A DNA stretch of 64,000 nucleotides from Phocoenobacter atlanticus subsp. cyclopteri (GCF_018343795.1 NZ_CP074346.1:1488001-1552000), one strand, 5' to 3'; shown: positions 48,273-55,205, numbered from the stretch's first letter. The notes: generated by a model from the sequence alone, not told the origin. Numbers and translations are program-made.

Positions 48273-48603
48273 CAAAATCCAAACGTTGTTGTTCATCATC
48301 AATAACGCTTTGTGCAAACTCAAAACCTTTTGTTTTAGCAATTTTAAGAACGGCTCTCATCATTGCAATTTCTTTTGGTGTAGCCGTTGTTTCTGCGATA
48401 CGCTTAATTTCTTCTTGTGTAAATTTTTTCTCATTCATTTTAGAGCCCTGTTGTTTTTGTGTAATATCTTGAATATTCATATCCGCTGAATTTAAGTGGA
48501 ACTCTAAATTACATTTATCACATCTATATTTATTAGGAATATATTTAAATCCTATTAATGAGCGACTATCTCCACATTGAATACAAGCTATTTTAGTTTT
48601 CAT
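47947..48603 (-). CDS. Zinc-ribbon phage protein with coiled-coil tail
   Basis: The 218-residue protein has an N-terminal zinc ribbon (CIQCG ... CDKC, residues 7-31), a middle helical part (FTQEEIKRIAETTATPKEIAM) and a charged, heptad-rich C-terminal half. It could be shortened to an internal ATG at 48438. Its start overlaps the stop of a 22-codon leader (ATGA). The last 108 codons are opposite a plus-strand ORF. Function unknown; nucleic-acid binding is plausible from the ribbon. Confidence 0.6.
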   Translation of the reverse strand: MKTKIACIQCGDSRSLIGFKYIPNKYRCDKCNLEFHLNSADMNIQDITQKQQGSKMNEKKFTQEEIKRIAETTATPKEIAMMRAVLKIAKTKGFEFAQSVIDDEQQRLDFVIASALVPDLQLENIRDKVPQTSLSTELSLEHIDHRLKKVEQAHLNDQKISEIVSQKMKDLNETKKDKQPFQTETLKILQEEHQTSWQYHDGDSFVSLGQSHVLKDRL

Positions 48604-48668
48604 AATGTTTCCCCTGTTGCTTCGATTAATGAAATTTCCGTGATTTGCTGTTTATCTTCGTTGTTCAT
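48600..48668 (-). CDS. Possible 22-residue leader peptide or small protein
   Basis: ATG 48668 follows GAGGA and opens a 22-codon frame (MNNEDKQQITEISLIEATGETL) whose stop overlaps the next gene's ATG (ATGA). Good ribosome site and coupling support translation; nothing else indicates a function. Confidence 0.4.
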   Translation of the reverse strand: MNNEDKQQITEISLIEATGETL

Positions 48669-48693
48669 TGTTTCATTCCTCTTAGTTAAAAAC

Positions 48694-48930
48694 CTACTCA
48701 ATCATACTTGCCACAATATCGGTAGGGATGATTTGTTTGTCTTGTTGTTTGTCTTGTTGTTTGTCTTGTTCTTTCTCAAAATAAATATCTAGCAAACCTA
48801 AAAAAACATCTGCGTGAAGATGAGAATTACCATCAAGGTAATAGAGCATAATTTGTCTTATTTTCTTCTCATTACTACAAGGTAGTGCTAAAATAAATCT
48901 CAAATAGTCATCAATTTCTTTAGGGTTCAT
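48694..48930 (-). CDS. Phage protein with DKQQ tandem repeat
   Basis: This 78-residue protein begins MNPKEIDDYLRFILALPCSNEKK; the C-terminal part holds three DKQQ-type units encoded by a 12-bp tandem repeat (48734-48769). The start at 48930 is preferred to the longer frame, which runs through the divergent gene. Its ATG directly abuts the ATG of that gene (CATATG). No family recognised; the opening resembles the neighbouring 111-residue protein (EIRKTTLTYLKG versus KKIRQIMLYYLDG). Confidence 0.6.
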   Translation of the reverse strand: MNPKEIDDYLRFILALPCSNEKKIRQIMLYYLDGNSHLHADVFLGLLDIYFEKEQDKQQDKQQDKQIIPTDIVASMIE

Positions 48931-49728
48931 ATGTCTTATTTCCATAAAATTACTAATCAAACTTGTACAAACTGCAAAACAGTAAACGCAAATTTCCACG
49001 TTATGTCTTGTCAGCCTTTCTCTGAAAAATATGTTGAAAACCAACAAACTTATTTTCGTGAAAGTAACAAATTGTTTCGTTTAATGTGCAGTTGTTGTAA
49101 TTGCAACCACCCACAAATTTTTGATATTCGCTGGCTTGAAGAATTTGTTAAAATTGATGGTGTTATTCATCAACGCCCACCAGAAGCCAGAGAAATATCC
49201 GCTTTTCTTAATTGTCTTAGCCCTGAAATAGTCTTTAATCCTATAAAGTACGAATTTAAAGAAGAGCCTTTTAGTGCCAAATTTAGTTTTAAACATCATA
49301 AATGGGGTCAGGTGATTAATCACAGAATGGTAATTATTGACCGTTACCCTAAAGTAGATTTTAATCTACCTAAATACTTACCTGAAAAAGTTGAAAAAAC
49401 ACTTAATGATTTATATTCAACTTCTTCCCCAACTTTACAAGTTATACAATCTCGTAAAGTACTTGAAACGATTTGTCGAGATAAATTGCCAACAATTAAA
49501 AAAGACAAACTCAACAAAATGCTTCATCAGTTGCTTGAAAGTGAAGCAATAACCGAATCTATTAAAAATTGGGTTCACACCTTGCGAATACTTGGAAATG
49601 AAGCAGTTCACGAAGATGAAGAATTTACCGAACTTCAAGCACAAGAAATTATTAGTTTGCTTACAGCCATTATTGACTTGATTTATACCTACCCTGAAAA
49701 AATAGAGCAGTTGCGAAAAACTAAATAA
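48931..49728 (+). CDS. DUF4145-like zinc-finger protein (possible defence or accessory gene)
   Basis: This 265-residue protein has N-terminal cysteine pairs (CTNC, CSCCNC) forming a likely zinc ribbon, a middle beta region, and a C-terminal helical domain (SRKVLETICRDKLP ... HTLRILGNEAVHE) of the DUF4145 type, distantly HEPN-like. Such domains are found near restriction and other defence genes. It lies on the plus strand inside an otherwise leftward early operon, so it is probably transcribed on its own in the lysogen. AGGG before the ATG is a usable ribosome site. Confidence 0.72.
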   Translation: MSYFHKITNQTCTNCKTVNANFHVMSCQPFSEKYVENQQTYFRESNKLFRLMCSCCNCNHPQIFDIRWLEEFVKIDGVIHQRPPEAREISAFLNCLSPEIVFNPIKYEFKEEPFSAKFSFKHHKWGQVINHRMVIIDRYPKVDFNLPKYLPEKVEKTLNDLYSTSSPTLQVIQSRKVLETICRDKLPTIKKDKLNKMLHQLLESEAITESIKNWVHTLRILGNEAVHEDEEFTELQAQEIISLLTAIIDLIYTYPEKIEQLRKTK

Positions 49729-49748
49729 TTTCATTTTTATTTCCTTTT

Positions 49749-49770
49749 AAGACGTAGGTTTCTACGTCTT
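49749..49770. terminator. Hairpin between convergent phage genes
   Basis: AAGACGTAG (49749-49757) pairs with CTACGTCTT (49762-49770). No T-run follows on either side, so it may be a weak terminator or an RNA-stability element after the DUF4145 gene. Confidence 0.45.
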
Positions 49771-49790
49771 CCCCTAATACCTAATTAAAC

Positions 49791-50126
49791 CTACTTACTC
49801 ACACTTGCAATAAAATCTTCAAACGTGGAGGAGGGATCTTCAAGATGTTCCTTAAGTTTCACCATCATCTTGCTTATCGCTCTGTTTTCTTGTTCTGCTT
49901 TAATCATTTTTTCTGTTTGATTTAATTTATCTTCAAATTTTTCAAGAGTTTTAAGCGCATTTTCTATACCGTTATCTAATGCTGTTGTTAAAAATTTTCT
50001 AATTAAATCAATTTCTTTTCTTGTTAAGCACTCAGCTTTTCTACCTTTCAAATAAGTTAGTGTCGTTTTTCTTATTTCATTCTCATTTCCGAAAGGAAAC
50101 ACTTCTTTTAATTCTTCATTCATCAT
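49791..50126 (-). CDS. Uncharacterised phage early protein, 111 residues
   Basis: This is a helical 111-residue protein with a coiled-coil-like centre (ALKTLEKFEDKLNQTEKMIKAEQEN). The N-terminal EIRKTTLTYLKGRKAECLTRKEI resembles the start of the protein at 48694-48930, suggesting paralogues. It overlaps the stop of the Cro-like gene by eleven bases and is second in the early operon. Confidence 0.65.
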   Translation of the reverse strand: MMNEELKEVFPFGNENEIRKTTLTYLKGRKAECLTRKEIDLIRKFLTTALDNGIENALKTLEKFEDKLNQTEKMIKAEQENRAISKMMVKLKEHLEDPSSTFEDFIASVSK

Positions 50127-50316
50127 AAAACCCCAACTTCAATGCAATTTTTAAACTTTCGCCACGTTGTCCTGAGCGTCGTCCTTGAAATAACGCATAC
50201 ACATTACGTGGATCAAATCCGTTTTGTTCTTCCCATTCTTTAATGCTTAATCCTTGCATTAAAATCATCTTTTTGGCTTGTAGCACTTTTTGTTTATGGT
50301 CTGTTGTTAGTTCCAC
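50116..50316 (-). CDS. Cro-like helix-turn-helix protein, first gene of the early operon
   Basis: This 66-residue DNA-binding protein has a helix-turn-helix in LSIKEWEEQNGFDPRNVYALFQ followed by a basic GRRSGQRGE turn. It starts at GTG 50316, with AGGGGGA upstream; no ATG is available. It is divergent from the CI-like repressor across a dyad-rich region, so it is the expected Cro/Cox-type antagonist. Confidence 0.75.
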   Translation of the reverse strand: MELTTDHKQKVLQAKKMILMQGLSIKEWEEQNGFDPRNVYALFQGRRSGQRGESLKIALKLGFYDE

Positions 50317-50477
50317 AAAATCCCCCTATTACGCTTAAAAGCGTGTTATAATCTGAATATTTTATTTTGGTGTAACGTCGTTTTGTTACGTTATAGGTCT
50401 ATTTTAATCACTCGTTTGTGTGATTGCAAGAAAAATTTAAATCATTTGATTAATTATTTTTGTGTTTTGGAGGTTTT
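50317..50477. promoter_or_regulatory. Lysis-lysogeny switch region with several dyads
   Basis: This 161-base divergent region contains ACGCTTAAAAGCGT (50331-50344), overlapping dyads GTAAC/GTTAC (50372-50389) and TAACGT/ACGTTA (50373-50393). It also holds AATCAC/GTGATT (50406-50425) and AATCA-TT-TGATT (50440-50451). The last two share half-sites and may be CI operators; the GTAACG group may be for the Cro-like protein. Both divergent promoters must lie here. Confidence 0.6.
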
Positions 50478-50930
50478 ATGTATTTTGATAGATTAAAAAA
50501 CGAACGTTTAAAATTAGGCTTTAAGCAGGAAGAATTCGGCATTTTATGTGGAGTAACAAAAAACTCTCAATTTAATTATGAAAAAGGTACTCGCCTTCCA
50601 AATATTGAATATTTACAAAAGGCAGAAAAATTAGGTGTTGATATTAACTATGTAATAACGGGCACTCCTTCAATGAATACCCTAGATAATGAAGAAGCCT
50701 TTTTATTAGACAAATTCCGACAACTTGCTTCTGAACAAAAAACAACAGTATTAACTTTTCTCATTGGGGGGGTTGATAGTTTAGGTAAGCCTGAGAAAGT
50801 AACTCAAAATGTAACAGCTGATAACTCTAAAAATATAAATGCAAGTGCAGGTGATATGACTGTGAATAAAAATTTTTCAGATAAAGTCACAATAAGTGAT
50901 TTAAATGATCCGTATGAAGATGATTTTTAA
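50478..50930 (+). CDS. CI-like prophage repressor
   Basis: This 150-residue repressor has an XRE helix-turn-helix (FKQEEFGILCGVTKNSQFNYE) near the N-terminus and a C-terminal part with repeated Asn/Lys that lacks a LexA-type autocleavage serine/lysine pair I can recognise. ATG 50478 is set by GGAGG at 50469. It holds the lysogenic state and is likely the head of the plus-strand cargo transcript. Confidence 0.82.
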   Translation: MYFDRLKNERLKLGFKQEEFGILCGVTKNSQFNYEKGTRLPNIEYLQKAEKLGVDINYVITGTPSMNTLDNEEAFLLDKFRQLASEQKTTVLTFLIGGVDSLGKPEKVTQNVTADNSKNINASAGDMTVNKNFSDKVTISDLNDPYEDDF

Positions 50931-51000
50931 ATAATCATAAGCGGTTTAAAAAAGAATAGATTTTGTAGCAATTATTATTTAATCAAATAAGGGGTTCAAA

Positions 51001-51825
51001 ATGTTAAAGTGTTTTTTCTATTGGATTGTTTTATGCCTTGTACTTACTCTAATGAGTAAAATCTTAGGTGAAGATGTAACAGCAGTTCTTTTTCTTCTTT
51101 TCTTAGTTTTTGGTGGTTGTTATGGAATATGGGAGAAGATTAAAAATAGAAAACAGGAAAAAGTGCTAGAAAAAACAATAAAGCCTTTTAAAACAGAACC
51201 TAGAAATAAATCTGATAAAAGTCAAAGTATCTTAGAGGCTAAACCAACACAAAGTATTTTTGAACCTAAGCCTGAACCAAAACCTGAAATTATAAAAGAA
51301 CCTAAAAAAGTAAAAACAGTACTAAAACAAAGTACTATCAATAGAGATGTTATCGAATTTGATTATGTGGACTATCACGGCAATCCAACTCGTAGAAAAG
51401 TGCGTGTAAGAGAAGTGGATGAAACTTACTTAGAAGGTTATGACTTAAATAGACGAGATACACGAACCTTTAAAATTGAAAGAATTGGCGATGAAATTAT
51501 TGAATTAGAAACAGGTTTAATTTCAACAAAAGAAGATTGGCTAAGAGATAATTATGACATTGAACTTGATGATTATTTAAATTATGAATATAAAGAGCCT
51601 ACTCTTGAAGTGTGTTTTACAGGCTTTAAAAAAGCAGATAGAGAAGGATTAGAACTAGATACTGAATTAACAGGTGAATTTATCATAAGGAAATCAGTTA
51701 CGCAAAATTTAGATATTTTAGTTTGTGGTAGCAATGCAGGTCCAACTAAAAAAGCCCAAGCAGAAAGACAAGGTGCAATTATTTATAGTGAAGAAGAATT
51801 TAGGGATATTTATTTACAAGACTAA
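51001..51825 (+). CDS. Membrane-anchored WYL-like plus BRCT-domain protein
   Basis: This 274-residue protein has two N-terminal membrane segments (about 6-20 and 26-44), a Lys/Pro-rich linker (about 48-110), a WYL-like beta domain (about 116-165, DVIEFDYVDYHGNPTRRKV...RTFKIERIGD) and a C-terminal BRCT domain (about 201-271, LEVCFTGF ... LVCGSNAGPTKKAQAERQG). WYL domains sense ligands in defence regulators; BRCT domains bind DNA ends, phosphopeptides or nicks. AAGGGG precedes the start, 70 bases after the repressor. A phage superinfection or DNA-damage sensor is possible, but the function is unknown. Confidence 0.7.
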   Translation: MLKCFFYWIVLCLVLTLMSKILGEDVTAVLFLLFLVFGGCYGIWEKIKNRKQEKVLEKTIKPFKTEPRNKSDKSQSILEAKPTQSIFEPKPEPKPEIIKEPKKVKTVLKQSTINRDVIEFDYVDYHGNPTRRKVRVREVDETYLEGYDLNRRDTRTFKIERIGDEIIELETGLISTKEDWLRDNYDIELDDYLNYEYKEPTLEVCFTGFKKADREGLELDTELTGEFIIRKSVTQNLDILVCGSNAGPTKKAQAERQGAIIYSEEEFRDIYLQD

Positions 51826-51843
51826 AAATAAGGAGAACTTAAA

Positions 51844-52179
51844 ATGAAAAAACTACTAACAATTATTACTTTATTTACCTGTGTTCCTTTTGCAAGTGCG
51901 GATAATTTAGATAAAGCAAGGGAAGAGGTAAAAAACTATTTTATCAGCGATAGTGAACCGAAAGTAATAGACGCTATATGGACATCTTCAAATACATTTA
52001 AAGTTGGTGTAATTAATGACAATACTAATCGTGATGGTTATGCACAATATGTTTGCTTAGAACTTTATGATAGAGGTTTCAAAGGTAAAAATGTAATGGT
52101 GAGAGTTGTTGATATACAAAAATTAGTACAAACAGGTGAGTGGGTCAATTTAGGTACAGCTTTTTGTTCTGCAAAATAA
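51844..52179 (+). CDS. Small secreted or periplasmic protein, 111 residues
   Basis: A clear signal peptide (residues 1-19, ending ASA) precedes a 92-residue mature domain with two cysteines. AAGGAG lies before the ATG, 18 bases after the WYL-BRCT gene. It resembles the small exported proteins that prophages carry next to the repressor. No family recognised; the mature part starts with a charged amphipathic helix (DKAREEVKNYF). Confidence 0.68.
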   Translation: MKKLLTIITLFTCVPFASADNLDKAREEVKNYFISDSEPKVIDAIWTSSNTFKVGVINDNTNRDGYAQYVCLELYDRGFKGKNVMVRVVDIQKLVQTGEWVNLGTAFCSAK

Positions 52180-52194
52180 ATAGAGGGACTTAAA

Positions 52195-52455
52195 ATGAAA
52201 AAACAATTTTTAATCTTAACTCTTGCCATTTTTTCTGCCTCTGCTTTTGCCTATTCTTGCGGAGATAAAAAATATTGTAAGCAGATGACATCTTGCTCTG
52301 AAGCCGTTTATTACTTAAAACAGTGCGGTATGACAAGGTTAGACAGAGATAAGGACGGTATTCCTTGCGAAAAAATTTGCGGTAAAAATGGTCAGAATAT
52401 GCCAAAAGCAAAATCAAGTAAGAAGAAAGGGAAGAAAGCAGATAAGAAGAAATGA
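52195..52455 (+). CDS. Exported Excalibur calcium-binding domain protein
   Basis: This 86-residue protein has a signal peptide (1-19), an Excalibur domain (about 23-62: CKQMTSCSEAVYYLKQCG...DRDKDGIPCE with the Ca-binding DxDxDG), and a lysine-rich tail. Excalibur domains occur in exported nucleases and cell-surface proteins. Here the domain stands alone. GAGGGA precedes the ATG, 15 bases after the previous stop. Confidence 0.8.
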   Translation: MKKQFLILTLAIFSASAFAYSCGDKKYCKQMTSCSEAVYYLKQCGMTRLDRDKDGIPCEKICGKNGQNMPKAKSSKKKGKKADKKK

Positions 52456-52622
52456 TAGAGTTGTTAAAGCTGATTAAACAATTAAAAAGAGGAGTAAAAA
52501 AGGTGAATGGTTATAGACTAACACAGTGTGAAGATGATCACTTCACAAGACGAACTAGACCAAATCCAAATGATGAGGATAAGAAAAATGAAAAAATCAA
52601 CAGAAGTCTTGGAGCAACGTAA
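52452..52622 (+). CDS. Possible small protein coupled to the Excalibur gene
   Basis: The ATG overlaps the Excalibur stop (ATGA) and opens a 56-residue basic frame (MIELLKLIKQLKRGVKK...) that ends inside the start of the SLATT gene. The coupling supports translation, but the composition is not decisive and no family is recognised. Confidence 0.35.
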   Translation: MIELLKLIKQLKRGVKKVNGYRLTQCEDDHFTRRTRPNPNDEDKKNEKINRSLGAT

Positions 52623-53118
52623 AAAATCTCTCCTTTTTGATATTCGCCGTTCACAACGTTATCATCAGTATCGTATTCGCTTTTTTAATTTTTGGGAACG
52701 AATGACTAATTTTATTAGTATTGTATTAAGTTCTAGTGCAGTCTATTCTTATGCAACGACCTACCCAAATTTAGCTCTGATATTGAGTTTCATTTTAACT
52801 ATTTTTTCTGCTCTTAGCTTAGTGATTGGCTTCGGCAACAAAGCACGAGATCATCAATCATTTTTACAAACATTTTCACAATTAGAAACAGATTTACTTA
52901 AAAATTTGCTTTCTGATGATTTGATAACAGAAATTGAAACAAGAATGTTTGCTATTGATAACAAGGAGCCTCCAACACTGATTGTGTTAGAACAGCGTTG
53001 TTATAATGAACAGATTATTGCAGATGGTTTTGATACTGATAAACATTGTGTAAAAATAGCTTGGTACCAAAAATTATTTGAGCAGTATTTTGATATTTTA
53101 TCTGATAGAATTAAGTAA
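52588..53118 (+). CDS. SLATT-like two-transmembrane effector candidate
   Basis: This 176-residue protein has a basic N-terminus, two adjacent membrane helices (about 39-58 and 61-82) and a long cytoplasmic helical C-terminus (DHQSFLQTFSQLETDLLKNL...), the arrangement of SLATT proteins. In SMODS/CBASS-type defence, SLATT proteins are predicted pore-forming effectors. ATG 52588 has GAGGATAAG in the correct place; a longer in-frame start exists at 52528. No nucleotide cyclase is nearby, so it would act alone or with the other cargo genes. Confidence 0.68.
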   Translation: MKKSTEVLEQRKKSLLFDIRRSQRYHQYRIRFFNFWERMTNFISIVLSSSAVYSYATTYPNLALILSFILTIFSALSLVIGFGNKARDHQSFLQTFSQLETDLLKNLLSDDLITEIETRMFAIDNKEPPTLIVLEQRCYNEQIIADGFDTDKHCVKIAWYQKLFEQYFDILSDRIK

Positions 53119-53133
53119 TAATTCCATTTTTAG

Positions 53134-53157
53134 AAACGGTGCAATCGCACCGTTTTT
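53134..53157. terminator. Bidirectional terminator between cargo cluster and gene D
   Basis: AAACGGTGC (53134-53142) pairs with GCACCGTTT (53147-53155), loop AATC, then TTTT rightward. It ends the plus-strand cargo and lies at the stop of leftward gene D. Confidence 0.88.
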
Positions 53158-54262
53158 ATTCACTCTTCAACTCACACTCAATAGAAGTAGTGTATCCGCT
53201 GTCAGCACTGATAGAATGCACGACTTGTTTAATTACCCAGTTATTAATATCAATTTCTTTTTTAAATCCGAACAACTTTAAAGGAAGTTCTGGCATTAAG
53301 TCAGGGTTTCCTTGTGCCAATGTTAAACTAAAATTTGCGGTCCCACGTCCTAATTTTTTAAACTCTCTAACCACTGCTTTACGTGCTGATTGCTCAGTTT
53401 TGTAAGTGTGTGATAATCGCTTAATATTATCTGAATCCGTGATTGCTGGCTTGGTTTGTTTTAGTGCTATTTTTTTACGTGTCTTTTCTATTTTTGTATT
53501 ATCATCAAAATACACCTCGCCACGTTTTCCTGTGTCCGTATTATGATAATAAGCTTTTACTGCTTTGTAATTTTCACCCTCTGCTATACTGTATCTATGC
53601 TGATCACCTTGATTTCTTGTGATGTAAATTTCAGGTAACATCTTACCGCTTGCAGTTTTGCATTCTCCAGCTTCAATAAAAAGTAAGTTGCCATTTTTAA
53701 CTGTTGCGATTGCGTCATATTCTTTTGCTAATCGACTAAGGAAATTAATAGAACTTTCACCCGTTTGATCGATGTGGTCAATAACTTGTTGCGTAAAATT
53801 TTGCCCGACCATTGCTGTTAATTTATTTTCATCAGCAATTAATTCCACAATCTGTTTAATAGTTTTTTTATGAAAGGAGCGATCTTTTCTATCAAGTAAC
53901 GTTCCTCGCATATCTGCACTTCTTGCCCTGATTGTGACTTGGTCAGGGCTTCCACTGTGTTCAATCTCATCAACAGTATATTTGCCCTTGTAAACGATAC
54001 TTTCAGACTGCCACCCAAAGCCTAATGTTAGAATCGCATTTCTAGGCGGTAATTCAAGTAAACCGTCGCTATCATCTAAAGTTAAATCAAGCTGATCAGC
54101 TTCAAAGCCTCTGGAATCTGTTAATGTTAAATTAATTAATCGGTGAGAAATTAATTGTGAAATATCGGTTTTTTGCTCTTTTGTGCTAACAGAAAGAGAA
54201 ATAACAGGGATTTTATGATTGTTATTTTTTAATAAATCATTGATTAAAGCATTTGTTTTCAT
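53156..54262 (-). CDS. P2 gpD-like tail late-control/hub protein
   Basis: This 368-residue protein of the phage late control gene D family forms the tail hub (gp27-like) above the spike. The beta-rich segments (ADQLDLTLDDSDG, GFGWQSESIVYKGKYTVDEIEHSG) and NFLSRLAKEYDA are typical. It is last in the leftward tail operon, sharing one base with U (start 54262). Confidence 0.9.
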   Translation of the reverse strand: MKTNALINDLLKNNNHKIPVISLSVSTKEQKTDISQLISHRLINLTLTDSRGFEADQLDLTLDDSDGLLELPPRNAILTLGFGWQSESIVYKGKYTVDEIEHSGSPDQVTIRARSADMRGTLLDRKDRSFHKKTIKQIVELIADENKLTAMVGQNFTQQVIDHIDQTGESSINFLSRLAKEYDAIATVKNGNLLFIEAGECKTASGKMLPEIYITRNQGDQHRYSIAEGENYKAVKAYYHNTDTGKRGEVYFDDNTKIEKTRKKIALKQTKPAITDSDNIKRLSHTYKTEQSARKAVVREFKKLGRGTANFSLTLAQGNPDLMPELPLKLFGFKKEIDINNWVIKQVVHSISADSGYTTSIECELKSE

Positions 54263-54699
54263 TATAAATAACTCATTACATCATCAACAATATCACTTAA
54301 AATCGAATCATCAGTACGTTTTAGTGTCATCGAAAATTCTATCTTGCGTGCTTTACCATCACCAAAGAAAAAACTGCCCGAGTGTTGGATACTCTCAATC
54401 ACAAACCAACCAATGATCATAAAGCTTGAGCCGTCGATTAAAGGGTATGGGGTGCCTTTTTCTGCCATCAATTCTAACTGCTTAATGCTTAAATTACCGC
54501 CTGTGATTTCTGGCATAAGCGTGCCTGAGATCGTGATTGTCTCGCTTTCTTTTCCAGTGAATTGTGTCCGTGGTAAATTTCCCACGACTGAATTTGTGGG
54601 GTGTCGCCATTTTAGATCACTGCTGGTTGATTGGTATGGGATTGTTGAGCGTGTAAAGACAAAATAGCCCAAGCTCATCATTGCAGAATTTTGTAGCAT
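54262..54699 (-). CDS. P2 gpU-like tail terminator/completion protein
   Basis: The 145-residue protein matches the gpU family (QNSAMMSLGYFVFTRSTIPYQ at the start, IIGWFVIESIQHSGSFF in the middle). GpU caps or completes the P2 tail. The stop overlaps the D start (one base). In P2, gene T would lie directly upstream; here only a hairpin does. Confidence 0.88.
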   Translation of the reverse strand: MLQNSAMMSLGYFVFTRSTIPYQSTSSDLKWRHPTNSVVGNLPRTQFTGKESETITISGTLMPEITGGNLSIKQLELMAEKGTPYPLIDGSSFMIIGWFVIESIQHSGSFFFGDGKARKIEFSMTLKRTDDSILSDIVDDVMSYL

Positions 54700-54727
54700 T
54701 ATTTTAACCTTTGCTATATTGCTATAA

Positions 54728-54747
54728 AGTCAGGGCTTGCCCTGACT
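54728..54747 (-). other. Hairpin in the gap where P2 carries gene T
   Basis: AGTCAGGG (54728-54735) and CCCTGACT (54740-54747) form an eight-bp stem with loop CTTG between the end of E' (54754) and U (54699). The leftward flank is TTATAG, not a strong T-run. It could be an attenuator or processing site, or a scar of gene loss. Confidence 0.6.
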
Positions 54748-54753
54748 CTACAA

Positions 54754-55205
54754 TTATTGTTCTTCTGTTTCCGTACGTTTGCGTGCTTGCTCTCGCCATT
54801 CCATCAATTCATCTAGGTACATTTCATCAAAAACGCTGGGTTGCCAATGAAAAACGGTAGCAATATCTGCAATGGCGTCTTCAACACAGGCAGGGATTAA
54901 GCATTCAGTGTTGCTTCGTCCTTTCCCTCTTCACCATCTTCATTTTCTGCACCAAAAAAGCCTGCAAGTTCTGTTGATAGTTTTGTGAAATCAGCAATTT
55001 CAAGCTGTTCAATATCTGCTTTAGTCAGCATTGGCTTGGTCACGCGTGGTAATAGTACTGTTAAGGCATTAACATCAAATTGCATAACATCCAGCAATTT
55101 CAATCCTTTTAATGATAAAACGTTGGGCTTTAAGACAGTAATATCTGTGATTTTTTTATCACCACGTTTGATCGGTTTAGTTAGTGTTACTTTTTTCTCT
55201 TTCAT
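54754..55205 (-). CDS. Tail assembly chaperones gpE and gpE+E' via -1 frameshift
   Basis: The zero frame gives gpE (102 residues, stop at 54897-54899). A canonical -1 slippery heptamer G_GGA_AAG sits at 54927-54921, twelve codons from the gpE stop. Slippage there opens a 55-residue extension to 54754 that reads as the conserved GpE' domain (VEDAIADIATVFHWQPSVFDEM). In P2 the E and E' reading frames are joined in the same way to make the chaperones that load the tape measure. The -1 frame is closed by a TGA just upstream, so the shift must occur in this stretch. Confidence 0.85.

Noticed and set aside
49435-49734. Minus-strand frame opposite the DUF4145 gene
   Set aside because: Phe-rich composition typical of an antisense shadow; no ribosome site.
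54921-54960. TTTTTT run in gpE (near 54952) as the slippage site
   Set aside because: A -1 shift there meets a TGA in the new frame before E' begins; only the GGGAAAG heptamer lies downstream of that stop.
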